A stretch of DNA of 64,000 nucleotides, from assembly GCF_025642155.1 (NCBI RefSeq), contig NZ_CP106798.1, forward strand, positions 5,394,001-5,458,000, in the 5' to 3' direction. Each line of letters opens with the position of its first letter. The stretch's first letter is position 1. The notes beneath the pieces are model-generated. The model was not told where the DNA came from. It saw only the letters and a program-made list of their open reading frames with translations, and did no database searches. This stretch comes from Streptomyces sp. HUAS 15-9. Lineage in GTDB: Bacteria; Actinomycetota; Actinomycetes; Streptomycetales; Streptomycetaceae. A program made the translations under genes and the position numbers. Shown here piece by piece: positions 24,122 through 33,456 of the stretch.

Positions 24122-25828
24122 ATCGACGCGTCCAGCAGCCCTCCGCTCACCGCAGAGTCGACAGTCGCGGTCGAGCTGGCGGGGATCACCAAACGATTCC
24201 CCGGTGTCGTGGCCAACCACGACATCCACCTGACTGTCCGAAAGGGCACCGTCCACGCCCTCGTCGGCGAGAACGGCGCCGGCAAGTCGACGCTGATGAA
24301 GATCCTCTACGGCATGCAGAAGCCGGACGAGGGCACTATCGCGATCAACGGCGAGCAGGTCACCTTCTCGTCGCCCGCCGACGCCATCGCCCGTGGCATC
24401 GGCATGGTCCACCAGCACTTCATGCTGGCCGACAACCTGACCGTCCTGGAGAACGTGGTGCTGGGCAGCGAGAAGCTGTACGGCATCGGCGGCGGCGCCC
24501 GCAAGAAGATCAAGGAGCTCTCCGACCGCTACGGCCTCGGTGTCCGCCCCGACCTCCTTGTCGAGGACCTCGGCGTCGCCGACCGCCAGCGCGTCGAGAT
24601 CCTCAAGGTCCTCTACCGCGGTGCCCGGACCCTGATCCTCGACGAGCCGACCGCCGTGCTCGTCCCGCAGGAGGTCGACGCGCTCTTCGACAACCTGCGT
24701 GAGCTCAAGGCCGAGGGCCTCTCCGTCATCTTCATCTCGCACAAGCTGGGCGAGGTGCTCTCCGTGGCCGACGACATCACCGTCATCCGCCGCGGTACGA
24801 CGGTCGGTACGGCGATCCCCTCCGAGACCACCTCGCGCCAGCTCGCCGAGATGATGGTCGGCAGTGAGCTGCCCACCCCGGAGACCGCCGAGTCGACGGT
24901 GACCGACCGGTCCGTCATCGAGGTCAAGAACCTCACCGTGTACGCCCGCGGCGGCGCCTCCCTCGGCGAGGCCGGCGCGCAGCCCGAGACCGCCACGGCC
25001 GGCTCGGCCGGTGCGTCGGCGGGCGCCGATGTCCTCACCGAGGCCACCTCCCCCGGCCAGGCCAAGCGCGCCCTCGACGACGTCACCTTCACCATCCACG
25101 CCGGTGAGGTCATGGGCATCGCCGGTGTCGAGGGCAACGGCCAGACCGAGCTCATCGACGCGCTGATCGGCCTGAAGAACGCCGACTCCGGCTCCGTCCA
25201 CTTCCTCGGCGAGGACATCACCCCCTGGTCCACCCGCAAGCGCCGCGAGTCGGGCGTCGGCTACATCCCCGAGGACCGCCACCGCCAGGGTCTGCTCCTC
25301 GAGGCCCCGCTGTGGGAGAACCGCATCCTCGGCCATGTCACCGAGCGGCCCAACGCCAAGGGCTTCTGGCTGGACCCCAAGGGCGCCCAGGCCGACACCC
25401 GCCGGATCGTCGAGGAGTTCGACGTCCGCACCCCGGGCATCGACGTCACCGCGGCGTCCCTGTCCGGCGGCAACCAGCAGAAGCTGATCGTCGGCCGCGA
25501 GATGAGCCACGACCCCAAGTTCCTGATCGCCGCCCACCCCACCCGCGGTGTGGACGTCGGCGCCCAGGCGCAGATCTGGGACCGCATCCGCGAGGCCCGC
25601 CGCGAGGGCTTGGCCGTGCTGCTGATCTCCGCCGACCTGGACGAGCTGATCGGCCTGTCGGACACCCTGCGCGTGATCTACGACGGCAGGCTGGTCGCGG
25701 ATGCCGACCCCGCCACCATCACGCCGGAGGAACTGGGCTCGGCCATGACGGGCGCCGCGTCCGGCCACCTGGAACACGTAGAGACCACCACCGACGAAGA
25801 CGCCGGTCCGGAGGACGAGGCCCGATGA
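24122..25828 (+). CDS. Nucleoside ABC transporter, tandem ATP-binding protein (non-canonical start)
   Basis: Duplicated ABC ATPase that powers the BMP-linked nucleoside importer. The first domain has a complete Walker A (GENGAGKST) and Walker B ([10 protein letters not shown]). The second has a degenerate P-loop ([10 protein letters not shown]), SLSGGNQQK and the [12 protein letters not shown] segment, the usual asymmetry of this family. A Gly/Ala-rich linker joins them. The first standard start codon in frame is GTG 24209, but that would remove [16 protein letters not shown], the first beta-strand and the aromatic A-loop residue of every ABC ATPase. The frame is open back to ATC at 24122, which has GAGGAG eight bases upstream. 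Hence an ATC start or a sequence error is proposed. Its stop overlaps the permease start (ATGA). Confidence 0.85.
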   Translation: MDASSSPPLTAESTVAVELAGITKRFPGVVANHDIHLTVRKGTVHALVGENGAGKSTLMKILYGMQKPDEGTIAINGEQVTFSSPADAIARGIGMVHQHFMLADNLTVLENVVLGSEKLYGIGGGARKKIKELSDRYGLGVRPDLLVEDLGVADRQRVEILKVLYRGARTLILDEPTAVLVPQEVDALFDNLRELKAEGLSVIFISHKLGEVLSVADDITVIRRGTTVGTAIPSETTSRQLAEMMVGSELPTPETAESTVTDRSVIEVKNLTVYARGGASLGEAGAQPETATAGSAGASAGADVLTEATSPGQAKRALDDVTFTIHAGEVMGIAGVEGNGQTELIDALIGLKNADSGSVHFLGEDITPWSTRKRRESGVGYIPEDRHRQGLLLEAPLWENRILGHVTERPNAKGFWLDPKGAQADTRRIVEEFDVRTPGIDVTAASLSGGNQQKLIVGREMSHDPKFLIAAHPTRGVDVGAQAQIWDRIREARREGLAVLLISADLDELIGLSDTLRVIYDGRLVADADPATITPEELGSAMTGAASGHLEHVETTTDEDAGPEDEAR

Positions 25829-26943
25829 AGAAGTTCGACAAGGAGCGCATGCTCCTCGCGGTGGCCGGCCCGGTCATCGCGCTCGTCCTCGCGATCGTGC
25901 TGACCTCGGTCGTGCTGCTCGCCTCGGGCAAGAACCCGGTCGAGCCGTACACGCTGATGCTGGAGCAACTGCCGTACTCGGACGTCCAGGTCCTGATCAT
26001 CAACCAGGCGTCGCTGTACTACATCGCCGCCATCGGTGTCGCCCTCGGCTTCCGGATGAACCTGTTCAACATCGGCGTCGACGGCCAGTACCGCCTCGCC
26101 GCGGTGATGACCGCCATCGTCGGCGCGCACCTCGCCCTGCCGGGCTTCCTGCAGGTCCCGGTGCTGCTGCTGGTCGCCATGTGCACCGGCGCCTTCTGGG
26201 CCGGCATCGCGGGCGTCCTGAAGGTCACCCGGGGCGTCAGTGAGGTCGTCGCGACGATCATGCTGAACGCGATCGCCACCAGCGTGATCGGCTACGTCAC
26301 CCTCACCAGCGTGTGGGGCGTGCAGGTCGGCAACAACGCGACGACCGGCGTCATGCACAAGTCCGGCTGGGTCCCCGGTATCAACCTGGGCTCCGACGTC
26401 GGTGAGATCTACGGCCTGGTCTTCCTCGCGATCCTGCTGGGCGTCCTGTACTGGCTGGTCCTCAACCGCACCCGCTTCGGCTTCGACCTGCGCGCCACCG
26501 GCGCCTCCGAGACCGCCGCCGCGGCCTCCGGCGTCAGCGCCAAGCGCATGGTGCTGGTCTCCATGCTGATCTCCGGCGCGGTCGCGGGCCTGGCCGGTCT
26601 GCCGCTGCTGCTCGGCGAGAGCCACACCTACAGCCTGAGCTTCCCGACGGGCCTCGGCTTCACCGCCATCGGCATCGCCCTGCTCGGCCGCAACAACCCG
26701 GGCGGCATCGCGTTCGCCGCCCTCCTGTGGGCCTTCCTCGACAAGGCCTCGCCCGCCCTCGACTACGCGACCCCCGAGGCGTACCCGAAGGAGATCGCCA
26801 CGATCATGCAGGGCCTGATCGTCTTCGCGGTCGTCATCTCGTACGAGTTCGTCCGCCAGTGGGGTCTGCGCCGCCAGCAGAGCAGGGTCGGCGCCGAGCT
26901 GGCCGCCGCCGCCCGCAACACCAACAAGGAGGTGGCGGCCTGA
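25825..26943 (+). CDS. Nucleoside ABC transporter permease 1
   Basis: A 372-aa BPD_transp_2 family permease of the BMP-type nucleoside importer. It has about nine hydrophobic segments, beginning with LLAVAGPVIALVLAIVLTSV. The cytoplasmic coupling region reads RTRFGFDLRATGASETAAAASG, where the family motif GxxxxAxGxxxxxAxxxG contacts the ATPase. The ATG at 25825 overlaps the ATPase stop (ATGA). The tail is hydrophilic (RRQQSRVGAELAAAARNT). It pairs with the second permease to form the translocation pathway. Confidence 0.9.
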   Translation: MKKFDKERMLLAVAGPVIALVLAIVLTSVVLLASGKNPVEPYTLMLEQLPYSDVQVLIINQASLYYIAAIGVALGFRMNLFNIGVDGQYRLAAVMTAIVGAHLALPGFLQVPVLLLVAMCTGAFWAGIAGVLKVTRGVSEVVATIMLNAIATSVIGYVTLTSVWGVQVGNNATTGVMHKSGWVPGINLGSDVGEIYGLVFLAILLGVLYWLVLNRTRFGFDLRATGASETAAAASGVSAKRMVLVSMLISGAVAGLAGLPLLLGESHTYSLSFPTGLGFTAIGIALLGRNNPGGIAFAALLWAFLDKASPALDYATPEAYPKEIATIMQGLIVFAVVISYEFVRQWGLRRQQSRVGAELAAAARNTNKEVAA

Positions 26944-28205
26944 TGAGCACCGCGACCATCGCCAAGCCGCAGGCGAAGCGGCCCGCCCCGGGAAGCCGCC
27001 GTCTCTCCCTCCCGGTACTCCTGCTGATCATCGCGGGCGTGCTGGTCCTGACCTCCGCCGTCCGCCTCATCACCGGCGCCGACGGCATCACCTCGACCGG
27101 CCAGATGTCCACCGCGCTGCGCCTCGCCGTGCCGATCGGCCTCGCCGGTCTCGGCGGCCTGTGGTCGGAGCGCTCCGGCGTCGTCAACATCGGCCTCGAG
27201 GGCATGATGATCCTCGGCACCTGGTTCGGCGCCTGGGCCGGCTACCAGTGGGGCCCGTGGGCCGGTGTCGTCCTCGGTGTCGTCGGCGGTGCCCTCGGTG
27301 CCGTCCTGCACGCCATCGCCACGGTGACCTTCAACGTCAACCACATCGTCTCCGGTGTGGCCCTGAACATCCTGGCCCTCGGCACCACCCGCTATCTGTC
27401 GAAGTTCACCTTCGAGAACGCCCCGCAGGGCTCCTCCAAGCAGTCCCCGCCGATCGACTCGCTGGGCTCCTTCGACATCCCGGGACTGTCCGACTGGCTG
27501 AACACGCTCAACGAGAAGCACTGGTTCGTGGTCTCGGACATCGCCGGCCTGGTCGGCGGTCTGGTCACCGACCTGTCGCCGCTCACCGTCATCGCGGTCG
27601 CCCTCGTCCCGCTCACCTGGTGGGTGCTGTGGCGCACGGCCTTCGGTCTGCGGCTGCGCTCCTGCGGCGAGAACCCGGTGGCGGCCGAGTCCCTCGGTGT
27701 CAACGTCTACAAGTACAAGTACATCGCGGTGATCATCTCGGGTGCCTTCGCCGGCCTCGGCGGCGCGTTCCTGTCCATCGTGGCCTCGAACGTCTACCTG
27801 GACGGCCAGACCGCCGGCCGCGGCTACATCGGTCTCGCCGCGATGATCTTCGGCAACTGGATGCCGGGCGGCCTCGCCCTCGGCGCGGGACTGTTCGGCT
27901 ACACCGACAGCCTCAACCTGCGCGGCGGTACGGTGAACGTGCACGCGCTGATCCTGCTGCTCGCGATCCTGCTGGTGTTCGGCGCGGCGTACCTGGCCTG
28001 GAAGAAGAAGTTCGTCCCGGCCGTCGTCACCGTCGTGATCTCGGCGCTGATGTTCCTCTGGTACGCCACCACGAACGAGGTCCCGCGCCAGCTCGTCACG
28101 GCGACGCCGTACATCGTCACCCTACTGGTGCTCTCCCTGTCCGCGCAGAGCCTGCGGATGCCCAAGGCGGACGGCCTGCCGTACCGGAAGGGACAGGGCA
28201 AGTGA
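26943..28205 (+). CDS. Nucleoside ABC transporter permease 2
   Basis: A 420-aa second permease, BPD_transp_2 family. After a hydrophilic 25-residue start come membrane spans (LPVLLLIIAGVLVLTSAVRL and GLGGLWSERSGVVNIGLEG, a segment conserved in nucleoside permeases). The coupling loop is RTAFGLRLRSCGENPVAAES. An extra predicted helical hairpin near the C-terminus (FVPAVVTVVISALMFLWYAT) makes it longer than bacterial relatives of about 300-320 aa. The ATG at 26943 overlaps the previous stop (TGATG), and its own TGA overlaps the GTG of the deaminase gene. Confidence 0.9.
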   Translation: MSTATIAKPQAKRPAPGSRRLSLPVLLLIIAGVLVLTSAVRLITGADGITSTGQMSTALRLAVPIGLAGLGGLWSERSGVVNIGLEGMMILGTWFGAWAGYQWGPWAGVVLGVVGGALGAVLHAIATVTFNVNHIVSGVALNILALGTTRYLSKFTFENAPQGSSKQSPPIDSLGSFDIPGLSDWLNTLNEKHWFVVSDIAGLVGGLVTDLSPLTVIAVALVPLTWWVLWRTAFGLRLRSCGENPVAAESLGVNVYKYKYIAVIISGAFAGLGGAFLSIVASNVYLDGQTAGRGYIGLAAMIFGNWMPGGLALGAGLFGYTDSLNLRGGTVNVHALILLLAILLVFGAAYLAWKKKFVPAVVTVVISALMFLWYATTNEVPRQLVTATPYIVTLLVLSLSAQSLRMPKADGLPYRKGQGK

Positions 28206-28603
28206 CCTCGGCCGGCGACTTCGACTGGGAGGCGCTGCGTGGAGAGGCCCGCGAGGCCATGTCCCACGCGTACGCCCCGTACTCCGGCTTCCCGGTCGGT
28301 GTCGCGGCCCTGGTGGACGACGGGCGCGTCGTCACCGGCTGCAACGTCGAGAACGCCTCGTACGGCATCAGCCTGTGCGCCGAGTGCGGGCTGGTGTCCC
28401 AGCTCGTGCGCACGGGCGGCGGCCGGCTGACGCACTTCACCTGTGTGGACGGCACGGGTGGCCTGCTCGTCCCGTGCGGCCGCTGCCGCCAGCTGCTGTA
28501 CGAGTTCGGCGGGCCGAACCTGCTGGTGGACACCCCGGAGGGCGTGCTGCCGCTCTCCGCGATGCTCCCGCAGGCCTTCGGCCCGGACCATCTCAGCAAG
28601 TAA
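28202..28603 (+). CDS. cdd: Cytidine deaminase
   Basis: Zinc enzyme (133 aa) that deaminates cytidine and deoxycytidine to uridine and deoxyuridine. This is the compact tetrameric type: zinc ligands lie in LCAECGL (Cys, catalytic Glu) and PCGRCRQ (CxxC), with the nucleoside-binding NVENASYG before them. The GTG at 28202 overlaps the permease stop (GTGA). Its place at the end of the transporter operon means imported cytidine is deaminated directly. A perfect hairpin follows between it and the thymidine phosphorylase gene. Confidence 0.93.
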   Translation: MTSAGDFDWEALRGEAREAMSHAYAPYSGFPVGVAALVDDGRVVTGCNVENASYGISLCAECGLVSQLVRTGGGRLTHFTCVDGTGGLLVPCGRCRQLLYEFGGPNLLVDTPEGVLPLSAMLPQAFGPDHLSK

Positions 28604-28610
28604 CTCCACC

Positions 28611-28646
28611 GCGGCCCCTCCGAGCAGATCCGACCGGAGGGGCCGC
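28611..28646 (+). terminator. Perfect hairpin between cdd and deoA
   Basis: A 12-bp perfect stem (28611-28622 with 28635-28646) and 12-nt loop, starting seven bases after the cdd stop. It could end the transporter operon, or only reduce read-through into the phosphorylase gene, since no other promoter element is obvious in the 74-bp gap. Confidence 0.65.
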
Positions 28647-28677
28647 GTGCTTCGCACCTCCGGAAGGAACGCACGCC

Positions 28678-29961
28678 ATGGCCATGGACGCCATCTCCGT
28701 CATCCGCACCAAGCGGGACCGCGGTGAACTCAGCGACGAGCAGATCGACTGGGTCATCGACGCGTACACGCGCGGCGAGGTCGCCGACGAGCAGATGTCG
28801 TCGCTCGCGATGGCCATCCTGCTCAACGGCATGAACCGCCGTGAGATCGCCCGCTGGACTGCGGCCATGATCGCCTCCGGCGAGCGCATGGACTTCTCGT
28901 CCCTGTCCCGTCCGACCGCGGACAAGCACTCCACGGGCGGCGTCGGCGACAAGATCACGCTGCCGCTGGCGCCCCTGGTCGCGGCCTGCGGCGCGGCGGT
29001 CCCGCAGCTGTCGGGCCGTGGCCTCGGCCACACCGGCGGCACGCTGGACAAGCTGGAGTCGATCCCCGGCTGGCGCGCCCTGCTCTCCAACGAGGAGATG
29101 CTGCACGTCCTCGACACCACGGGCGCGGTCATCTGCGCGGCGGGCGACGGCCTCGCGCCCGCCGACAAGAAGCTGTACGCCCTGCGGGACGTCACCGGCA
29201 CGGTCGAGGCGATCCCGCTGATCGCCTCCTCGATCATGTCGAAGAAGATTGCCGAGGGCACCGGCTCGCTGGTCCTGGACGTGAAGGTCGGCACGGGCGC
29301 CTTCATGCGGACGCTCGCTGATGCGCGGGAACTGGCGTCCACGATGGTGGGCCTCGGCACCGACCACGGCGTCAGGACGGTCGCCCTCCTCACGGACATG
29401 TCCACCCCGCTCGGCCTCACGGCGGGCAACGCCCTGGAGGTCCGCGAGTCGGTCGAGGTCCTGGCGGGCGGCGGCCCGGCGGACGTGGTCGAGCTGACGA
29501 TCGCGCTCGCCCGCGAGATGCTCGACGCCGCCGGTGTGAAGGACGCGGACCCGGTCAAGGCCCTGGCCGACGGCTCGGCGATGGACGTCTGGCGCCGCAT
29601 GATCGCGGCCCAGGGCGGCGACCCGGACGCCGCGCTGCCCACGTCGAAGGAACAGCACGTGATCAAGGCCCCGTCCTCGGGCGTCCTGACCCGCCTCGAC
29701 GCCTACGACATCGGCATCGCCGCCTGGCGCCTCGGCGCGGGCCGCGCCCGCAAGGAGGACCCGGTGCAGGCGGGCGCCGGCATCGAGATGCACGCCAAGC
29801 CCGGCGACACGGTGACCGAGGGCCAGCCCCTCCTGACCCTGCACACGGACACCCCCGAACGCTTCGACTACGCGCTCCAGGCGGTAGAGGGTTCCTACGA
29901 CATCGCAGCCCCCGGCACGGAGTTCTCGGCGAGCCCGGTGGTGCTGGAACGTATCGCCTGA
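28678..29961 (+). CDS. deoA: Thymidine/pyrimidine nucleoside phosphorylase
   Basis: Cleaves thymidine or deoxyuridine with phosphate to the base and deoxyribose 1-phosphate. It is 427 aa, the normal family length. The N-terminal helical domain (AISVIRTKRDRGELS) is followed by the phosphate-binding KHSTGGVGDK motif, the family signature SGRGLGHTGGTLDKLESIPG, and the substrate-contacting KKIAEG segment. The C-terminal alpha/beta domain ends in VVLERIA. The ATG at 28678 follows GGAAGGA at good spacing. With cdd and the transporter it makes an uptake-deaminate-phosphorolyse line; deoxyribose 1-phosphate then needs a phosphopentomutase and DeoC, both candidates for which lie 15-20 kb downstream. 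Confidence 0.93.
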   Translation: MAMDAISVIRTKRDRGELSDEQIDWVIDAYTRGEVADEQMSSLAMAILLNGMNRREIARWTAAMIASGERMDFSSLSRPTADKHSTGGVGDKITLPLAPLVAACGAAVPQLSGRGLGHTGGTLDKLESIPGWRALLSNEEMLHVLDTTGAVICAAGDGLAPADKKLYALRDVTGTVEAIPLIASSIMSKKIAEGTGSLVLDVKVGTGAFMRTLADARELASTMVGLGTDHGVRTVALLTDMSTPLGLTAGNALEVRESVEVLAGGGPADVVELTIALAREMLDAAGVKDADPVKALADGSAMDVWRRMIAAQGGDPDAALPTSKEQHVIKAPSSGVLTRLDAYDIGIAAWRLGAGRARKEDPVQAGAGIEMHAKPGDTVTEGQPLLTLHTDTPERFDYALQAVEGSYDIAAPGTEFSASPVVLERIA

Positions 29962-29983
29962 CCTGGGGTTTCCTCTTTCGGGT

Positions 29984-30017
29984 GAACGGGATCGGTGGAC
30001 CGCTGCCGGTCCCGTTC
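29984..30017 (+). terminator. Possible terminator after deoA
   Basis: GAACGGGA (29984-29991) pairs with TCCCGTTC (30010-30017), with further partial pairing of the loop. It starts 22 bases after the deoA stop and just before the Uma2 gene. Confidence 0.5.
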
Positions 30018-30056
30018 GGCATGCTGGGATCGGTGACGCACCGATTGGAGACCGCC

Positions 30057-30641
30057 ATGGGCGCACTCACCGTGAGCCAGGACCCCGAGCAGAGCTGGGA
30101 CGACCTCGTCCGGTTCTGGGAGGAGATGGAATGGCCCGAGGGCAGCAAGGTGGAGATCATCGAGGGGATCATCACCGTGTCACCTGCTCCCGCGTTTGGC
30201 CACAACGTGATCGCGGCTCGCATCCAGCGTCGCCTCTACTCAGTGATTCCCGAGGACTGGGAAATCTTCCAGACCCTGGCGATCGCCGTGCCTTCGCGTC
30301 TGGGCATGCTCATCCCGGACCTGGTGGTGACTCCGGTGCCGGAACACCCGGAGGCGGACTCCCACATCCCTGCCGCGCTCGCCGAACTCGTCGTCGAGGT
30401 GACCTCCAAGTCCAACGCCCGCCACGACCGCGTCAGCAAGCCCGCCGCCTATGCCACCGCGGGCATTCCGCTGTACCTCCTCGTCGACCGCTGGGCCCCC
30501 GATGGCCCGACCGTGACGCTCTACGGAGAGCCCAAGGGCGACGTCTACCGCCCCCTCAGCACCGCCAAGTTCGGCGAGGCCATCAAGCTCCCCGCTCCCT
30601 TCGACGTCGTCATCGACACCAGCGAGTTCCCGGCCGAGTAG
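30057..30641 (+). CDS. Uma2 family (DUF820) protein, second copy in the window
   Basis: A 194-aa Uma2/DUF820 protein with a putative PD-(D/E)XK nuclease fold. Family features: KVEIIEGIITVSPAP near residue 30, IPDLVVTPVPE in the middle, LVVEVTSKSNARHDR (acidic motif) and the YLLVDRW strand. The ATG at 30057 is preceded by TTGGAG; a frame extending to 29982 has no ribosome site and crosses the deoA terminator. It is only distantly similar to the copy at 2713. Standing alone, its role is not evident. Confidence 0.82.
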   Translation: MGALTVSQDPEQSWDDLVRFWEEMEWPEGSKVEIIEGIITVSPAPAFGHNVIAARIQRRLYSVIPEDWEIFQTLAIAVPSRLGMLIPDLVVTPVPEHPEADSHIPAALAELVVEVTSKSNARHDRVSKPAAYATAGIPLYLLVDRWAPDGPTVTLYGEPKGDVYRPLSTAKFGEAIKLPAPFDVVIDTSEFPAE

Positions 30642-30657
30642 GACTCATCACGCCCCG

Positions 30658-31044
30658 ATGAGTTGGCCCCGCCCGCCCGGTCTACAGCACGTGGACGCTA
30701 AGACACCCCCCGTACTCGTGCTGCCCGGCCCCGTCGCGAAAGGCGAGGTGAGCGGGCTCTGTGATGACGTGCGGGCGCTGCTGGAAGGCACCGGAGCCGG
30801 GGTCGTCGTATGTGATGTGGGTGGGCTCGGGCCGCCCGGGCTCGGGGTCGTGGATCTGCTTGCCCGGCTGGAGCTGGCCGCGCGGCGGGCCGGGGGGCGG
30901 ATACGGCTGCGGGATGCCGATCCGGCGCTACCTGCCCTCCTCGACCTCGTCGGGCTCCGCTTCGAGGTGGAGGGGCAGGCCGAACAGCGGGAACCAGCGC
31001 TTCGTGTCGAGGAAGAAGTGGAACCCGGTGAGGCGGCCGTCTGA
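30658..31044 (+). CDS. STAS-domain protein (anti-sigma-factor-antagonist-like), overlaps sigma gene
   Basis: A 128-aa protein whose middle matches a STAS fold: [51 protein letters not shown]. The Ser or Thr usually phosphorylated in anti-anti-sigma factors (DSSGL) is replaced by PPGLG, so regulation by phosphorylation is unlikely. The last 39 codons overlap the 3' end of the convergent sigma factor gene by 117 bp (30928-31044). The start is uncertain: ATG 30658 or a GTG 33 bases on; neither has a good ribosome site. Confidence 0.65.
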   Translation: MSWPRPPGLQHVDAKTPPVLVLPGPVAKGEVSGLCDDVRALLEGTGAGVVVCDVGGLGPPGLGVVDLLARLELAARRAGGRIRLRDADPALPALLDLVGLRFEVEGQAEQREPALRVEEEVEPGEAAV

Positions 31045-31941
31045 TATTTCCAGGACCTGGATGGACCAAGGGGTGAAGCCGCCCGCCTCCGGGTCCGGCT
31101 TGTACTGGGCGAAGCCGGGCAGGCCGTTGACCTCGACCGGCAGCAGCCGGGAGCCCGCGCAGGCGGAGCCCAGGGTCGTCATGAAGCCGGTGATGTCGTC
31201 GAGGCCGGTCAGCCACAGGTCGAACGGCGGCATCGTCATGACCGCGTCCTCGTGCAGCAGCGCCGTCAGCGCCGTCATGTCGTACCCCTCGAACGCCTTC
31301 ACATAGCGCTCCAGGAGCCTTTGCTGCTCCTCGTCCAGCGGGTCCGACACCGCCGCCCCGGCACCCCTGTCCTCCCGCTCCGCGAGCGTCGCCCGCGCCC
31401 GCTGCAGCGCGCTGTTGACCGAGGCCACCGTGGTGCCCAGCAGCTCGGCGACCTCGCTCGCCCTCCAGGCCAGCACCTCGCGCAGGATCAGCACCGCCCG
31501 CTGCTTGGGCGGCAGGTGCTGCAGGGCCGCCATGAAGGCGAGCCGGATCGACTCCTTGGCGACGGCCGTCTCCGCCGGGTCACCGGCCGTGGGCAGCACG
31601 CGCGCGTCCGGCACCGGCTCCAGCCAGGTGTTGTCCGGACGAGGGGAGAGGGCCGCCTGCGCCAGGGGCGTCGAGTCCGACAGATCCACCGGCCTCGCCC
31701 GCTTGTTGCCCGCCGTCAGCATGTCCAGGCAGACGTTCGTCGCGATCCGGTACAGCCACGAGCGGAGGCTCGAGCGGCCCTCGAACTTGTCGTAGCTCCG
31801 CCAGGCCCGGACCAGGGTGTCCTGTACCGCGTCCTCGGCCTCGAAGGCGGAGCCGAGCATGCGGTAGCAGTAGCCGGTCAGCTCGGTGCGGTGCTTCTCC
31901 AGTGCGACGTCGAGGTCCGTCGTCGCCGTGCCGTTGCCCAT
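30928..31941 (-). CDS. ECF sigma factor with C-terminal SnoaL-like domain
   Basis: A 337-aa extracytoplasmic-function sigma factor. Region 2 (residues about 10-80) has [26 protein letters not shown]. Region 4 (about 140-195) has [28 protein letters not shown] SnoaL/NTF2-like domain (about 205-320) follows ([20 protein letters not shown]). This layout is that of the SigX5/SigG-like ECF groups, in which the C-terminal domain, rather than an adjacent anti-sigma factor, is thought to modulate activity. The ATG at 31941 begins [17 protein letters not shown]. The neighbouring STAS gene might be a partner, but its gene overlap may simply be structural. Confidence 0.88.
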   Translation of the reverse strand: MGNGTATTDLDVALEKHRTELTGYCYRMLGSAFEAEDAVQDTLVRAWRSYDKFEGRSSLRSWLYRIATNVCLDMLTAGNKRARPVDLSDSTPLAQAALSPRPDNTWLEPVPDARVLPTAGDPAETAVAKESIRLAFMAALQHLPPKQRAVLILREVLAWRASEVAELLGTTVASVNSALQRARATLAEREDRGAGAAVSDPLDEEQQRLLERYVKAFEGYDMTALTALLHEDAVMTMPPFDLWLTGLDDITGFMTTLGSACAGSRLLPVEVNGLPGFAQYKPDPEAGGFTPWSIQVLEISDGRLTGFHFFLDTKRWFPLFGLPLHLEAEPDEVEEGR

Positions 31942-32091
31942 CGTCCACCCACCCCTGTGGCTGTTCCTGTGCCGCGCCTTCGCGCTCCAGCACTTCGGAA
32001 GCTACCGCAGGCCACTGACAATGGCCCCTGGGGCGGGTAAAGGGCCAGGTCAGCGATTTGGCTCACCCCGAGGCCCCGTTGCCGGAGCGGT

Positions 32092-33393
32092 TCAGTGCGC
32101 GACGGCCGGTTCCCGGCGCACCGCCACCCGGGCCGCCCGCGATCCGAGCACCGTGATCGTCACGACGCCGAGCACCGCCAGGACACCCACGCCGACCGTC
32201 CCGGCCCAGCCGCCCGCGTGGAAGGCCATCGCGCCCACCGTGCTGCCGGCGCTGGAGCCGACGTAGTACGCGGACTGGTAGAGAGCGGCGGCCTGGGCGC
32301 GGCCCTCGGTGGCCGTCCTGCTGACCGCCGAGGACGCCACCGCGTGGCCCGCGAAGAAGCCCGCCGTGATCAGGACCAGGCCCAGCAGCACCAGCGGGAA
32401 CGAGTCGGCCAGGGACAGCAGCAGGCCCGCCGCCGTCGTACCGGCGGCCAGATAGAGCGCGCCGCGGCGGCCCAGGCGGCCGACCAGCCGCCCCGCCGTC
32501 GACGCGGAGACCGTGCCGACCAGATACACCAGGAAGATCGAGCCGACGATGCCCTGCGGCAGCCCGAACGGCTCCTGCGTCAGGCGGTAGCCGATCACCG
32601 TGTACACACCGCCGAACACCGTCATGAACAGCGCGCCGATCGCGTACAGCCGGCGCAGCAGCGGGTCGGACAGATGGTCGCGGACCGTGTCGGCGAGCAC
32701 GCGTGGGCGCAGCGAGCCCGCCGTGAAGTGCCGCGGGGCCGGCAGGAGCAGACGGAAGGCCACTGCGCAGCCGACCGCGATCACGCCGATCACACCGACG
32801 GCCACCCGCCAGCCCCACTCCTGCGCCACCCAGCCGGTGATGACCCGGCCGCTCATCCCGCCGATGCTGTTGCCCGCGACGAACAGCCCGATCGCCGTGA
32901 CCAGGGCCCTGGGCCGGACCTCCTCGGCCAGGTACGCCGTCGCCGACGCCGGGAGCCCGGCCAGCGCCGCGCCCTGCAGCGCCCGCAGCACCACCAGCGC
33001 GCCGATCGAGGGCGCGAAGGGGACCAGCATGCCCACGGACACCGCGACCGCAAGCGAGGCCGTCATGACCGTACGGCGGCCGAAGCGCTCCGACAGCGCG
33101 CTCATCGGCAGGACGAACAGCGCCAGGCCGCCCGTCGCGGCGGCCACCGTCCAGCTCGCCTCGCCGGCCGCCACCCCGAACTCGCCGGAGATCAGCGGCA
33201 GCAGCGCCTGTGTGGAGTAGAGGAGCGCGAAGGTCGCGACACCCGCGAGGAACAGGGCGAGGCTCATCCGGCGGTAGCCGGGGCCGCCCGGGGCCATGCG
33301 GGAGTCGGGAGCGGAAGCCGTACGGGAGTCGGAGGCGGAGACGGACGGGACGGCGCCCACGACGGTGGACGCCCCGGTACTGGCGGGAGACAT
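32092..33393 (-). CDS. MFS transporter (YnfM-like drug efflux type)
   Basis: A 433-aa major facilitator protein with twelve predicted membrane helices after a Ser/Ala-rich N-terminal tail of about 40 residues. Motif A is visible between helices 2 and 3 (LSERFGRRTVMTASL), and a related copy lies between helices 8 and 9 (RLVGRLGRRGAL). The family exports small molecules; the substrate is unknown. It is divergent from a LysR regulator gene (64 bp between starts), the usual sign that the LysR protein controls it. Confidence 0.88.
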   Translation of the reverse strand: MSPASTGASTVVGAVPSVSASDSRTASAPDSRMAPGGPGYRRMSLALFLAGVATFALLYSTQALLPLISGEFGVAAGEASWTVAAATGGLALFVLPMSALSERFGRRTVMTASLAVAVSVGMLVPFAPSIGALVVLRALQGAALAGLPASATAYLAEEVRPRALVTAIGLFVAGNSIGGMSGRVITGWVAQEWGWRVAVGVIGVIAVGCAVAFRLLLPAPRHFTAGSLRPRVLADTVRDHLSDPLLRRLYAIGALFMTVFGGVYTVIGYRLTQEPFGLPQGIVGSIFLVYLVGTVSASTAGRLVGRLGRRGALYLAAGTTAAGLLLSLADSFPLVLLGLVLITAGFFAGHAVASSAVSRTATEGRAQAAALYQSAYYVGSSAGSTVGAMAFHAGGWAGTVGVGVLAVLGVVTITVLGSRAARVAVRREPAVAH

Positions 33394-33456
33394 GCCTCGA
33401 AGCTACGTACGGCCCGACTCATCCGTCCAATGCACGGACTCGTCATAATCGTTCCT

